Positions 15,197 through 22,949 of a stretch of 43,518 nt of DNA are shown piece by piece; the stretch's first letter is position 1; each line of letters opens with the position of its first letter. This DNA comes from Thermodesulfovibrionales bacterium. GTDB lineage: Bacteria > Nitrospirota > Thermodesulfovibrionia > Thermodesulfovibrionales > SM23-35. The notes under the pieces were generated by a model, which had not been told where the DNA came from, made no database searches, and worked only from the letters and a program-made list of their open reading frames with translations. The stretch lies in contig JASEEX010000014.1 in the NCBI GenBank assembly GCA_030019415.1, positions 1 through 43,518 on the forward strand. Reading direction: 5' to 3'. Position numbers and translations under genes: made by a program.

Positions 15197-15813
15197 TATT
15201 TATTAGTTATTTCCTTTAGAATAACAAAGTGTGCCCTTCTGTTCTTCTTTAGACATTCCTCTGCCTTACTCTCTGTGCAGAAAGGTCTCTCTTCACCATA
15301 GCTTACCATCTCGATCCTGCCTGATGTTACACCGAGGGCTATAAGGTAATCCTTCGCTGCCTTTGCCCTCCTGTCTCCAAGTGCGAGGTTGTATTCATTT
15401 GTGCCTATCTCACAGCAATGGCCCTCGATTAGAATCTTTGCAGCAGGATTCTTAAGCATCCAGTCCGCAGCAGTCTTAAGCGTTGGTTTTGCATCTGGTC
15501 GTATATCATACTTGTCAAAATCAAAATGGATGTCTTCAAATTTAAAGACAACCTTTTCTTCAATATACTTTGGTGCTTCTACTTCCTTTGGCTCTGCCTT
15601 TACAAGAGGCTGTTCTGTTATTTTTACCTCAGGTTTTACCTCAGGCCTTACCTGAGGTTTTACCTCAGGTTTTACCTCAACAGCCTTCTCTTTAATCTCC
15701 TCCGGGGTAACAACTGGTTTTGGCGGCTCTGGCAGTACTACTTTTCTCGGTGGGCAACCAGTAAGGATAAACCCGAATGCTAATATTAATACTAATACAA
15801 AAATCTTCTTCAT
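15196..15813 (-). CDS. pal: Peptidoglycan-associated lipoprotein Pal
   Basis: The start chosen is ATG 15813, with AGGAGG five bases upstream, giving 205 residues; a longer frame reaches 15840. The signal MKKIFVLVLILAFGFILTGC has its lipobox cysteine at residue 20. A linker of repeated KPEVKPQ-type units (12-base repeats in DNA) spans residues about 38-65. The OmpA-like peptidoglycan-binding domain has IHFDFDKYDIRPDA, ILIEGHCCEIGTNEYN, LGDRRAKAAKDYL and SYGEERP. It anchors the outer membrane to the cell wall and interacts with TolB. Confidence 0.93.
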   Translation of the reverse strand: MKKIFVLVLILAFGFILTGCPPRKVVLPEPPKPVVTPEEIKEKAVEVKPEVKPQVRPEVKPEVKITEQPLVKAEPKEVEAPKYIEEKVVFKFEDIHFDFDKYDIRPDAKPTLKTAADWMLKNPAAKILIEGHCCEIGTNEYNLALGDRRAKAAKDYLIALGVTSGRIEMVSYGEERPFCTESKAEECLKKNRRAHFVILKEITNK

Positions 15814-15831
15814 CTTAACCTCCTCCTGTTT

Positions 15832-15887
15832 AAATTCCAAATCTCAAATCTCAAATTCCAAATTTGGAATTTGGTTTTTGGAATTTA
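15832..15887. repeat. Heptamer array between pal and tolB
   Basis: Units AAATTCC, AAATCTC (twice), AAATTCC, AAATTTG, GAATTTG, GTTTTTG and GAATTTA run in register. The centre forms an inverted repeat (CAAATTCC ... GGAATTTG). It occupies most of the spacer between the tolB stop and pal. Confidence 0.85.
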
Positions 15888-15892
15888 TGATT

Positions 15893-17185
15893 TTACATTG
15901 GTGACCACCTGGGGCCAAATGCCCTCAGATTCTTAGGGGTAATCCTTTTCTGGGATTCTCCATTTGCCCTCATGATGTATATACCCTTGAACCCATCTCT
16001 GTCTGAAGTAAAGGTAATATATCTTCCATCAGGAGAAAATGACGGGTCTTCGTTATTTCCCTGTGTTGTAAGCTGGGTAAGCCCCGTGCCGTCAGGGTTA
16101 ATTATGAATGTCTGATTTGTTGCACCCCATCTTCCTGAGAAAACGATTCTGTCACCCTTTGGGGACCAGGCGGGAGATGTATTATAAGAGCCTTCAAAGG
16201 TTATTCTCCTCACATCTGAGCCATCTCTGCGCATCACATAAATCTGAGCACTTCCGCCCCTGTCAGAGACGAAAGCAATACATTGACCATCGGGTGAGAC
16301 AGTAGGTGATACCTCGATACTGTGTGACGAGGTCAATCTTATTGAATTATCGCCTTTCAAACTCATAATATAAAGGTCCGGATTCCCATCTTTTGTAGAA
16401 GAGAAGATAAAATCATTTCCCTCAGGTAAAAAATCTCCTACTATATTTGTGCCCTTTGAGGAAAAAACCTTCCTCTCTGTCATACTCATGAAGTCTAACA
16501 AATATATACTCCATTGTCTATTTCTTTCGGCCGAATATATGAGTTTTGAGCCATCCCTTGACCAGCGGGGAGTAAGAATTATATTCCCTTTCAATCCTAT
16601 ACTTGTGATCCTGTTTCCGTCCCAGTCCATAATATAAATACCCTTTCCATCTTCATCCTCTGCAACAAATGCTATCCTTGATCTGAAGATTCCTGTTTCG
16701 CCTGTGAGTGTTTTGTATATATCGTTTGCGATGGTATGGGAGAGCGGCCTGATAAGTTCTCTCCCAGCTTTATATTCTTTCTTCAGTATCTCTTTTCCCT
16801 CAAAAACATCATAAAGAGAAACTATCACAATCAAATCTCTCTCTTCCTTGACAGAACCCTTCACAACTGCCTCTGCCCCGATAGGGCTCCAGTTCCTCGG
16901 GTTAAAGGACTGGGACGGATTTTCTATATATGCAGATCTGTCTATATTTAGAAAAAGCCCTGTAAATTCGAGGTCATCCCTGATGATGTTTGATATCTCC
17001 TTGCCCGAGGGACCAGAAAATTCCGGTATCGCAATCGGGAGTTTTTTGAAGGCAGGTGAGGAGATATCGATGTAGACCTTTGCCTCGCAAGTGAGAAGTG
17101 AGAAGTGAGAAGTGAGAAGTGAAAAACAGAAAGAAATTATAAAGACTTTAAACTTTAAACTTTTAACTTTTAACTTTTCTTTCAT
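15893..17185 (-). CDS. tolB: Tol-Pal periplasmic protein TolB
   Basis: A 430-residue protein with an N-terminal domain and six-bladed propeller built from repeated SPDG/WS motifs (LTPRWSRDGSKLIY, VSPTVSPDGQCIAFVSDR, PSFSPDGRYITFTSDRDG). It links Pal to the inner-membrane TolQRA complex. The signal peptide is unusual: FSLLTSHFSLLTCEA repeats every seven residues because it is encoded by the heptamer array at 17090-17124, and the preceding basic segment comes from a second array at 17145-17179. The ATG overlaps the upstream gene's TGA by four bases. Confidence 0.92.
   Translation of the reverse strand: MKEKLKVKSLKFKVFIISFCFSLLTSHFSLLTCEAKVYIDISSPAFKKLPIAIPEFSGPSGKEISNIIRDDLEFTGLFLNIDRSAYIENPSQSFNPRNWSPIGAEAVVKGSVKEERDLIVIVSLYDVFEGKEILKKEYKAGRELIRPLSHTIANDIYKTLTGETGIFRSRIAFVAEDEDGKGIYIMDWDGNRITSIGLKGNIILTPRWSRDGSKLIYSAERNRQWSIYLLDFMSMTERKVFSSKGTNIVGDFLPEGNDFIFSSTKDGNPDLYIMSLKGDNSIRLTSSHSIEVSPTVSPDGQCIAFVSDRGGSAQIYVMRRDGSDVRRITFEGSYNTSPAWSPKGDRIVFSGRWGATNQTFIINPDGTGLTQLTTQGNNEDPSFSPDGRYITFTSDRDGFKGIYIMRANGESQKRITPKNLRAFGPRWSPM
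17090..17124. repeat. Heptamer array AGTGAGA in the tolB signal sequence
   Basis: Four exact units at 17090-17117 are followed by one variant (AGTGAAA). On the minus strand they read TCTCACT and encode the FSLLTSH peptide period of the signal sequence. Confidence 0.92.
17145..17179. repeat. Second heptamer array at the tolB N-terminus
   Basis: Five in-register units are present: ACTTTAA twice, ACTTTTA twice and ACTTTTC. They encode the lysine-rich n-region (LKVKSLKFKV) of the TolB signal. Confidence 0.88.
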
Positions 17186-17859
17186 AGAGAGAATCTTACA
17201 CCTATCTCCATTTCATAAGGAGGAGGCGGTAGCGGGCTAGCCTTACTGAGTGCCTTAATGGCTGACCTGTCAAAAAAGGGATTGCCTGAGCTCTTCTCTA
17301 TCTTCTGCACAGAGATTGTACCATCCTTCATTATCTTCATAGAGATGATCGTCTCGAGATCATTCTGCCCGATGTCAGGGAAGACCCACTGTTGCCGTAT
17401 CTCCCTTCTTATCTTTGTATAATAATCGTCAAAAAGGCCCCCCCCTCCTGTATGAACAGGGGTTGTTTCAGACCTATCCCTGCGGTCACCTCCGCTGGCC
17501 TTGAGAGAGATCATAGAGCGTAGTCTGACTATCTGTTCTACCCTCTTCTTGGCTTCAATGGCGGATATCCTCTCTTTAACTATTTCCTCCTCTTTCTTAC
17601 TCCATTTTTTCTTATCCTGTTCAAGAACATCTTCCATGACAGAAGTATCTCTCAAAGATTCTGATACGCCTAAGGCGGTCTTCAGGCCTTCTCCTGTCAT
17701 ATCACCTCTCAATACCTCAGGGCTGACAAGGCTTACTGTATAAGGAGATGGGAGAATAAGATGATTCGATTGTTTTAGAACGATAAAGGCTGTCAATAAC
17801 GCTGTAAGATGAAGGGCCAAAGAAAGGGCGGTTGTTTTCTGAAGGCTCGGCTCCCTCAT
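17182..17859 (-). CDS. TolA/TonB-like energy-coupling protein
   Basis: A 225-residue protein with one N-terminal membrane helix (residues about 10-28), a charged, partly coiled middle (about 75-115) and a C-terminal TonB/TolA domain. That domain has YYTKIRREIRQQWVFPDIG, MKIMKDGTISVQKIEKSSGN and FDRSAIKALSKASPLPPPP. It spans the periplasm and transmits TolQR energy to TolB and Pal. It is shorter than E. coli TolA, as usual outside gammaproteobacteria. Start and stop overlap tolR and tolB respectively by four bases. Confidence 0.85.
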   Translation of the reverse strand: MREPSLQKTTALSLALHLTALLTAFIVLKQSNHLILPSPYTVSLVSPEVLRGDMTGEGLKTALGVSESLRDTSVMEDVLEQDKKKWSKKEEEIVKERISAIEAKKRVEQIVRLRSMISLKASGGDRRDRSETTPVHTGGGGLFDDYYTKIRREIRQQWVFPDIGQNDLETIISMKIMKDGTISVQKIEKSSGNPFFDRSAIKALSKASPLPPPPYEMEIGVRFSL

Positions 17860-18257
17860 CTCAGGCTTATCTTGGGCTCTGTTACTATTCCGAGTCTGTC
17901 TATTCCAGCGTCCTTTATCTCTCCTATGACTTCGACAACAAAACCGTACGGCACGCCTCTATCTGCCTTTAGAAAGACATTAGGGTTCAGCTTACTTATC
18001 GCCTCGAGTTTATACCTCATCTCTGTAATAGAAACAAGATTTTCATTCATGTAAATGGTCCCCTCTTTCTTTATAACTAAGGTTATCCTTTCCTCTGAAG
18101 GTAGATCTCTGCCCTTTGCCTTTGGGAGATTCACATCTATGCCCTGTTGAAGGAGGGGTGCCGTTACCATGAAGATGACAAGGAGGACAAGCATCACGTC
18201 TACAAAGGGTATAACATTTATTTCTGAAAGGACGCCCCTGTTTCTATTTGATTTCAT
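17856..18257 (-). CDS. tolR: TolR/ExbD biopolymer transport protein
   Basis: A 133-residue protein of standard length. The N-terminus INVIPFVDVMLVLLVIFMVTA contains the conserved membrane aspartate (FVDVML) that forms part of the proton path with TolQ. A small periplasmic domain follows (GVPYGFVVEVIGEIKDAG). It overlaps tolQ and the tolA-like gene by four bases on each side, so the unit is tightly coupled. TolR rather than ExbD is chosen from the pal-tolB context. Confidence 0.92.
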   Translation of the reverse strand: MKSNRNRGVLSEINVIPFVDVMLVLLVIFMVTAPLLQQGIDVNLPKAKGRDLPSEERITLVIKKEGTIYMNENLVSITEMRYKLEAISKLNPNVFLKADRGVPYGFVVEVIGEIKDAGIDRLGIVTEPKISLR

Positions 18258-18883
18258 GTATCCTCTTTTGTAAAAAAGTCGAGGAGCTCTTCTGAAAAAT
18301 CCTCCATTTCGATAATCATCCTACGGGCCACGCTCAGGTAGTAGTTGTATGCTATTACCGCAGGGATAGCAGCAGCAAGACCGGCAGCAGTTGCAATCAG
18401 TGCCTCAGCTATGCCCGGTGCTACAACAACAAGTGATGCAGCTCCAGTTACCCCAATGCCTCTGAAAGAATTCATTATCCCCCAGACAGTTCCAAACAAT
18501 CCTATAAAAGGAGTCGTTGAACCTGTTGTTGCAAGAAAATTAAGATACTTCTCGAGTTTTGCTGACTCCAGCGCTTCGTATCTCCTGAGAAGCCTTTTTG
18601 TCTCGCCTCTGTCCTTATTTCCCTCATCTGTATAAACAGCCCTGAAGACGTTTGCGATAGGACTGATGGTAAAATTCCTTGTTGCCTGGTAAAGCCCTTT
18701 AGAGTTTCTGCCCGAACTGTACGCCCGGAGGAACTGGTCAGTCTCTTTATTTGCCCTTGAAAAATACCGATGTTTGAAGAATATTATTGCCCAGGAGACT
18801 ATCGAAAAAAACAAAAGTATTATTAAAACACCCTTGACGACATATCCTGCTTGAAGAACTAACTGAAAGGCTGAATCTCTCAT
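18254..18883 (-). CDS. tolQ: TolQ/ExbB proton channel protein
   Basis: A 209-residue protein with three membrane segments: residues about 13-33, about 118-140 and about 155-180. The latter two hold the family signature ATTGSTTPFIGLFGTVWGIM and GIAEALIATAAGLAAAIPAV. With TolR it forms the proton-driven motor of the Tol-Pal system that constricts the outer membrane at division. It is the first gene of the operon, which continues through moaA. GAGG lies shortly before the ATG. The 133 bases between it and the divergent tRNA-Ser should contain the promoter. Confidence 0.93.
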   Translation of the reverse strand: MRDSAFQLVLQAGYVVKGVLIILLFFSIVSWAIIFFKHRYFSRANKETDQFLRAYSSGRNSKGLYQATRNFTISPIANVFRAVYTDEGNKDRGETKRLLRRYEALESAKLEKYLNFLATTGSTTPFIGLFGTVWGIMNSFRGIGVTGAASLVVVAPGIAEALIATAAGLAAAIPAVIAYNYYLSVARRMIIEMEDFSEELLDFFTKEDT

Positions 18884-19016
18884 AATTACCTCATAATATC
18901 TATTCTATATTTTTTACAAACTTTAAAAGAAGTCAGAGCAAAAAGTCAAATTCCACTTCTGATATAATAAATTTGTATTCTTTACCATGGTGAACGACAC
19001 TATTCACTGCCTTGTC

Positions 19017-19104
19017 GGAGGGGTGGCCGAGTGGTTTAAGGCGACGGTCTTGAAAATCGTTGTAGGGTAACCTACCGTGAGTTCGAATCTCACCCCCTCC
19101 GCCA
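19017..19104 (+). tRNA. tRNA-Ser (anticodon TGA)
   Basis: An 88-base class II tRNA: acceptor GGAGGGG/CCCCTCC, anticodon arm ACGGT-CTTGAAA-ATCGT, long variable arm TGTAGGGTAACCTACCG, T arm TGAGTTCGAATCTCA, discriminator G and encoded CCA. The anticodon TGA reads UCA and related serine codons. A palindromic element starts eight bases after the CCA. Confidence 0.96.
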
Positions 19105-19111
19105 GAGTTTG

Positions 19112-19212
19112 CCCCGTTAGAAGGCCCCGTCCGTGAGGGTGGGATGGTATAAATGAATTTTAAAATCCTCTTAGAAAAGGGGGAGTTTAAAGCTCCGTCC
19201 TTTCTAACGGGG
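19112..19212. repeat. 101-base inverted-repeat element between tRNA-Ser and lpxK
   Basis: The terminal inverted repeat is CCCCGTTAGAA (19112-19122) with TTCTAACGGGG (19202-19212). Inside is a further hairpin-prone stretch, CCCCGTCCGTGAGGGTGGG. The right end finishes 11 bases before the lpxK frame opens, so the element supplies the lpxK leader. The GTCCGTGAGGGTGGG segment resembles structured ends of IS200/IS605-type elements; that link is from memory and untested. Confidence 0.75.
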
Positions 19213-19223
19213 TTTGCTTAACT

Positions 19224-20276
19224 TTGAAGCTAAAAAGTATGACTCCCTTTGAAGCTCTCTACTATATCGGTTATTCACTAAAGAAATACCATGCTCTTAA
19301 GAATCAGAAAAGGCTTCCCTGCAGGGTGATAAGCATCGGGAATATAACTGTTGGTGGGACAGGTAAAACCCCTGCCACAATTGTAATTGCAGAGGAAGCG
19401 AAGAAGCGGGGATTTATACCAACTATCCTGACAAGGGGATATAAGGGAAAGACAAAGGGCCCATATCTTGTAAGCAAAGGTGATGGGCCTCTTTTGAGCG
19501 AGAAAGAGGCAGGCGATGAACCCATGCTAATGGCTGAAAGATTGAAAGGAGTACCTGTGGTAAAAGGAAAAAACAGATATGAAGCAGGCATCTTTGCGAT
19601 TGAAAATCTCAAATCTCAAATCTCAAATCTCAAATTTCAAGTTCTTTTCATCCTCGATGATGGTTTCCAGCATTGGGACCTTTTCAGAGACAAAGATATT
19701 CTGCTCATAGACAGTACGAATCCTTTCGGGAATAGAAGGCTTATTCCTCTCGGTCCGTTGAGAGAGCCCCTCAGTGCGATAAGCAGGGCTGACATTATTG
19801 TAATAACAAGGACAGATAATTCAGTCAGGAGTCATCCGCCTCAGGCGGAGTCAGGAGTCAAAGGTCTTATTGAAGAAATAAGACAACATAATACAAGGGC
19901 ACCTATATTTTCTGCTGAACACAGGCCTTCAAAATTTATAACGGCAACTGGCGGTGCACTTCCTCTCGAATGGGCAAAGGGGAAGGGATTTTTTGGTTTT
20001 TCTGGTATAGGTAATCCAGAATCGTTCAAAAAGTCTCTTTTATCAGCAGGTGTGGATTTAAGGGGGTTTAAATCTTACAGAGACCATTACAGATACAATT
20101 CAGAGGATATAGAGAAGATTATAAAGAGTGCTGAAAAGAGTGATGCCAACTGGATTGTTACAACAGAAAAAGATATAATGAGACTCAAAGGGCTGAATAT
20201 ACCCGTGAACCTTATTGCACTTTCGATTGAATTCACGGTTGGTGAAGGGTTTTATAACGAGGTTTTTGACTTTTAA
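19224..20276 (+). CDS. lpxK: Tetraacyldisaccharide 4'-kinase LpxK
   Basis: A 350-residue frame; the start may be TTG 19224 or ATG 19239. The P-loop region VISIGNITVGGTGKTP and the LDDGFQHW motif identify the lipid A 4'-kinase, an inner-membrane-associated enzyme. Two stretches look like late in-frame additions: NLKSQISNLKFQV (residues about 128-139, from a heptamer array) directly before VLFILDDGFQH, and SVRSHPPQAESGVKG (about 199-212, from a palindrome flanked by repeats). Neither touches the motifs, so activity may survive. Its leader is a repeat element. Confidence 0.9.
   Translation: MKLKSMTPFEALYYIGYSLKKYHALKNQKRLPCRVISIGNITVGGTGKTPATIVIAEEAKKRGFIPTILTRGYKGKTKGPYLVSKGDGPLLSEKEAGDEPMLMAERLKGVPVVKGKNRYEAGIFAIENLKSQISNLKFQVLFILDDGFQHWDLFRDKDILLIDSTNPFGNRRLIPLGPLREPLSAISRADIIVITRTDNSVRSHPPQAESGVKGLIEEIRQHNTRAPIFSAEHRPSKFITATGGALPLEWAKGKGFFGFSGIGNPESFKKSLLSAGVDLRGFKSYRDHYRYNSEDIEKIIKSAEKSDANWIVTTEKDIMRLKGLNIPVNLIALSIEFTVGEGFYNEVFDF
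19604..19638. repeat. Heptamer array AAATCTC inside lpxK
   Basis: Four exact units (19604-19631) and one variant AAATTTC (19632-19638) lie in frame inside the kinase gene, immediately before the codons for its LDDGFQH motif. Confidence 0.92.
19822..19860. repeat. Palindrome flanked by short direct repeats inside lpxK
   Basis: TCCGCCTCAGGCGGA (19835-19849) is a 7-bp palindrome around one central base, flanked on both sides by GTCAGGAGTC. The frame stays open across it. Confidence 0.8.
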
Positions 20277-20280
20277 ACTT

Positions 20281-20325
20281 TGCCCTGAATCAAGCCTGCC
20301 CTGGCGTCAGGCCAGGGTTCAGGGT
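20281..20325. repeat. Nested hairpin between lpxK and yjbQ
   Basis: The outer pair is CCCTG ... CAGGG and the inner pair is CCCTGG ... CCAGGG, in a 45-base stretch with no ORF. There is no clear T-run straight after it, so it may be a repeat rather than a terminator. Short seven-base periodicity (GAACTTG, GAACTTT) follows to the right. Confidence 0.5.
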
Positions 20326-20353
20326 TGAACTTGGAACTTTTTTGGGGGTTTGG

Positions 20354-20746
20354 ATGGTCAGGTATATCAATGTTAGAAGCAAGTCAAGAATTGAATTTAT
20401 TGATGTTACCGGAATGCTCCAGGAGACTGTGAAAGAGGCCGGGATTAAAGATAGTGTCTGCTATCTTTATGTTCCTCATACAACTGCAGGGATCATAATA
20501 AACGAGGGTGCTGACCCGAGCGTACAACGTGACATTCAGAATACCCTCAGCAGGCTTGTACCACAGGATATGAATTATTTCCACAGGGAAGGTAATGCCG
20601 ATGCCCATATAAAATCAGCTCTTGTAGGCACTTCTTTAAATGTGATTATTGATGGGGGTAAGTTGCTCTTAGGAACGTGGCAATCTATCTTTTTCTGCGA
20701 GTTTGATGGCCCGAGACACAGAAGGATAGCGGTCAAGTTTATATAA
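20354..20746 (+). CDS. YjbQ/UPF0047 family protein
   Basis: A 130-residue protein from ATG 20354, chosen because GGGGG precedes it; the frame extends to a TTG at 20342. Family motifs are present: CYLYVPHTTAGIIINEG, the REGNADAHIKSALVGTSL segment with its conserved His, and LLLGTWQSIFFCEFDGPR-type end. Some members have secondary thiamine-phosphate synthase activity, but the true role is unclear. It ends three bases before the next gene, implying co-transcription. Confidence 0.88.
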   Translation: MVRYINVRSKSRIEFIDVTGMLQETVKEAGIKDSVCYLYVPHTTAGIIINEGADPSVQRDIQNTLSRLVPQDMNYFHREGNADAHIKSALVGTSLNVIIDGGKLLLGTWQSIFFCEFDGPRHRRIAVKFI

Positions 20747-20749
20747 GCG

Positions 20750-21586
20750 ATGTCCAGGAATAAATTCCTTGACGGAGCCCATTACCTCCGTGATGAAATA
20801 AAAAGGCTCAGGAAGTCACTCTCGGAACTCACTCCTCCGCTAGATGTACTCTTAAGGCGCCGGGGCTTCAGGATTTATAAAAAAGAACCCTCGGAAGACT
20901 TACTCCTGCCAAAGAAGGAATTCCTGAGCGGCTATTATGAGATGATGAAGAAATATTCCTTCCGCCTATTTCTGAGGGATGTTATCAAGCACCAGAGTTT
21001 TTTCAGACTCGAAAATGTTACACGTTATGCAACATCAGAAGTTACGAAAGACTATCTTGAGTATATGAGAAAGATAGGCCTTGTCGAAAAATTACCTGAC
21101 GGTTTCAGGCTATCCCTTGGACCTGTAAAGAGTTTTGGTGAAACCCTCGAATGGTTTGTATCAGAGACATTTAAAGTAGAATTTGCTGCAGAGGCAATAT
21201 GGGGCATTAAATTTAAGCGGCCGAAGGTGGGTGGCGACTATGACCTAATTGCAAAGGTAGACGGGGCAATATTATATATGGAGATAAAATCCTCTCCCCC
21301 GAAGCAGATATATCAGAAAGAAATAACCGCTTTTTTCGACAGGCTCTCTGATCTTTTACCCGAGATAGGCATTTTTTTTGTGGATACAGAGTTGAGGATG
21401 AAGGACAAGGTTGTTCCAATGTTCGATGAAGAGTTAAAGGTAAGGTATGTTAGTCCCCCAAAGATTATAAGGATGGAAAAGGAGCTCTTCCAGATAGAGG
21501 ACAGGATATTTATAGTAAATGCCAAGGACAGCATAGCCGCTAACATAGAGAAGGTATTAAGTTGGTATTTCAGGAGGAGCCATTGA
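20750..21586 (+). CDS. Unknown protein with PD-(D/E)XK nuclease-like core
   Basis: A 278-residue protein. The only familiar feature is GGDYDLIAKVDGAILYMEIK (residues about 162-180), in which an Asp, then Glu-x-Lys, fit the PD-(D/E)XK nuclease active site spaced as usual. The N-terminal half is basic and helical. The gene begins three bases after yjbQ and is followed at close range by the aldolase gene. An active nuclease in a housekeeping operon would be unusual; loss of activity with retained fold is also possible. No family name can be assigned. Confidence 0.6.
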   Translation: MSRNKFLDGAHYLRDEIKRLRKSLSELTPPLDVLLRRRGFRIYKKEPSEDLLLPKKEFLSGYYEMMKKYSFRLFLRDVIKHQSFFRLENVTRYATSEVTKDYLEYMRKIGLVEKLPDGFRLSLGPVKSFGETLEWFVSETFKVEFAAEAIWGIKFKRPKVGGDYDLIAKVDGAILYMEIKSSPPKQIYQKEITAFFDRLSDLLPEIGIFFVDTELRMKDKVVPMFDEELKVRYVSPPKIIRMEKELFQIEDRIFIVNAKDSIAANIEKVLSWYFRRSH

Positions 21587-21605
21587 GTTCAAAAGGAGGC
21601 GAGGG

Positions 21606-22949
21606 ATGTTAAATGAGATCATTGCGATCAGGGATGCCGAGGTAGTGGTAAAGGATATCGAGGATCTCAGAGGTGTAATGGACAACCTCGTTTATGAGGC
21701 TGTGTTCTCTGAGGAAGGACAGAAGAACACCTTATTCCTTCTCATAAAGGAGGCTGCAAAGGCAGCAGGTGCAGTTCCTTCATCTATACAGGGTTTGTAT
21801 GAGGAGATGGCAAGAGACTACCCTAACTTTACAGTCCCTGCAATAAATATTAGAGGTCTTACCTATGATGCTGCAAGGGCCGTCTTCAGAAAGGCTATAG
21901 AAAAAGATGTAGGCCCATTTATCTTCGAGATTGCTCGATCAGAGATTGGATATACAAGACAGAGACCTCTCGAATATGCTGCGGTAGTGCTTGCAGCAGC
22001 AGTAAGGGAAGGCTACATCGGACCGGTCTTCATACAAGGTGACCATTTCCAGGTTGTAAGAAGGAGTTATCTGAGTGACCCTGAAGCAGAAACAGGATAT
22101 CTTAGAAGGTTAATTAAAGAGGCTATTGAGGCCGAGTTTTATAACATTGACATCGACTCATCCACCCTTGTAGACCTTGAAGAACCAACGGTCAGGGGGC
22201 AGCAGAGACCTAACTTTCAGAAGACGGCAGAACTCGCTACCTATATAAGAGAGGCCCAGCCTGTTGGAATAGACATCTCTATTGGTGGAGAGATAGGTGA
22301 GATTGGAGGTAAAAATAGCACACCTGATGAGCTCAGGGCTTACCTCGATGGATTTAATGAGACCTTTAAGGCAGGGAAAGGGCTGAGCAAGATCAGCGTC
22401 CAGAGTGGGACAAGTCATGGAGGAGTTGTCCTTCCTGATGGGACATTGGCAGAGGTGAGGATAGATTTTGATACCCTGAGGACACTTTCAGACATTGCAA
22501 GAAAGGAATACGGCCTTTCAGGTGTTGTGCAGCATGGTGCATCAACCCTCCCTGAAGAGGCCTTCGGGCTCTTTCCCGAGGCAGGGACATCAGAGATACA
22601 TCTTGCCACAGGGTTTCAGAATATTATCTATGAAAGCAGACACCTTTCCTCAGAATTCAGGGATGGGGTTTATAGATTTTTAAAACAGGAGTATGCAGAG
22701 GAGTGGAAGGAGGGACAGACAGAGGAGCAATTTATTTATGCCACGAGGAAAAAGGGCTTTGGCCCTCTAAAAAAGGAGTGGTGGGATCTTCCAGCAGATG
22801 TTAAGGAGCCTATAAAGGAGGAGCTTGAGGAAAGATTTGGTCTGCTCTTCGATAAATTGCGTGTTTCTAATACTATCGAAATTGTGAAGCGGACGATTAA
22901 GCCAGTGGTTGTAAGGAAAAAGATTTCCTATTTTCCATCAATGCCTTAA
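21606..22949 (+). CDS. Class II fructose-bisphosphate aldolase (long form)
   Basis: A 447-residue protein with AAAAGGAGGC before ATG 21606. IQGDHFQV carries the metal-binding His region, YNIDIDSSTLVDLEEP the catalytic Asp, ISIGGEIGEIGGKNSTPDEL the Gly-rich metal/phosphate site, and VQSGTSHGGVVLPDGT the second His. It is longer than the E. coli enzyme and belongs to the large variant seen in several anaerobes. The function is cleavage or formation of fructose 1,6-bisphosphate. The neighbouring convergent gene is a decayed phosphoglycerate kinase, so the two once probably served the same pathway. Confidence 0.82.
   Translation: MLNEIIAIRDAEVVVKDIEDLRGVMDNLVYEAVFSEEGQKNTLFLLIKEAAKAAGAVPSSIQGLYEEMARDYPNFTVPAINIRGLTYDAARAVFRKAIEKDVGPFIFEIARSEIGYTRQRPLEYAAVVLAAAVREGYIGPVFIQGDHFQVVRRSYLSDPEAETGYLRRLIKEAIEAEFYNIDIDSSTLVDLEEPTVRGQQRPNFQKTAELATYIREAQPVGIDISIGGEIGEIGGKNSTPDELRAYLDGFNETFKAGKGLSKISVQSGTSHGGVVLPDGTLAEVRIDFDTLRTLSDIARKEYGLSGVVQHGASTLPEEAFGLFPEAGTSEIHLATGFQNIIYESRHLSSEFRDGVYRFLKQEYAEEWKEGQTEEQFIYATRKKGFGPLKKEWWDLPADVKEPIKEELEERFGLLFDKLRVSNTIEIVKRTIKPVVVRKKISYFPSMP

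Noticed and set aside
15625-15680. 12-base repeats in pal as a mobile repeat
   Set aside because: They encode an ordinary Pro/Lys linker (KPEVKP) of a Pal lipoprotein, and the period is a multiple of three.
15123-19638. Short tandem arrays as CRISPR
   Set aside because: Units are seven bases with no unique spacers, and no cas genes are present.
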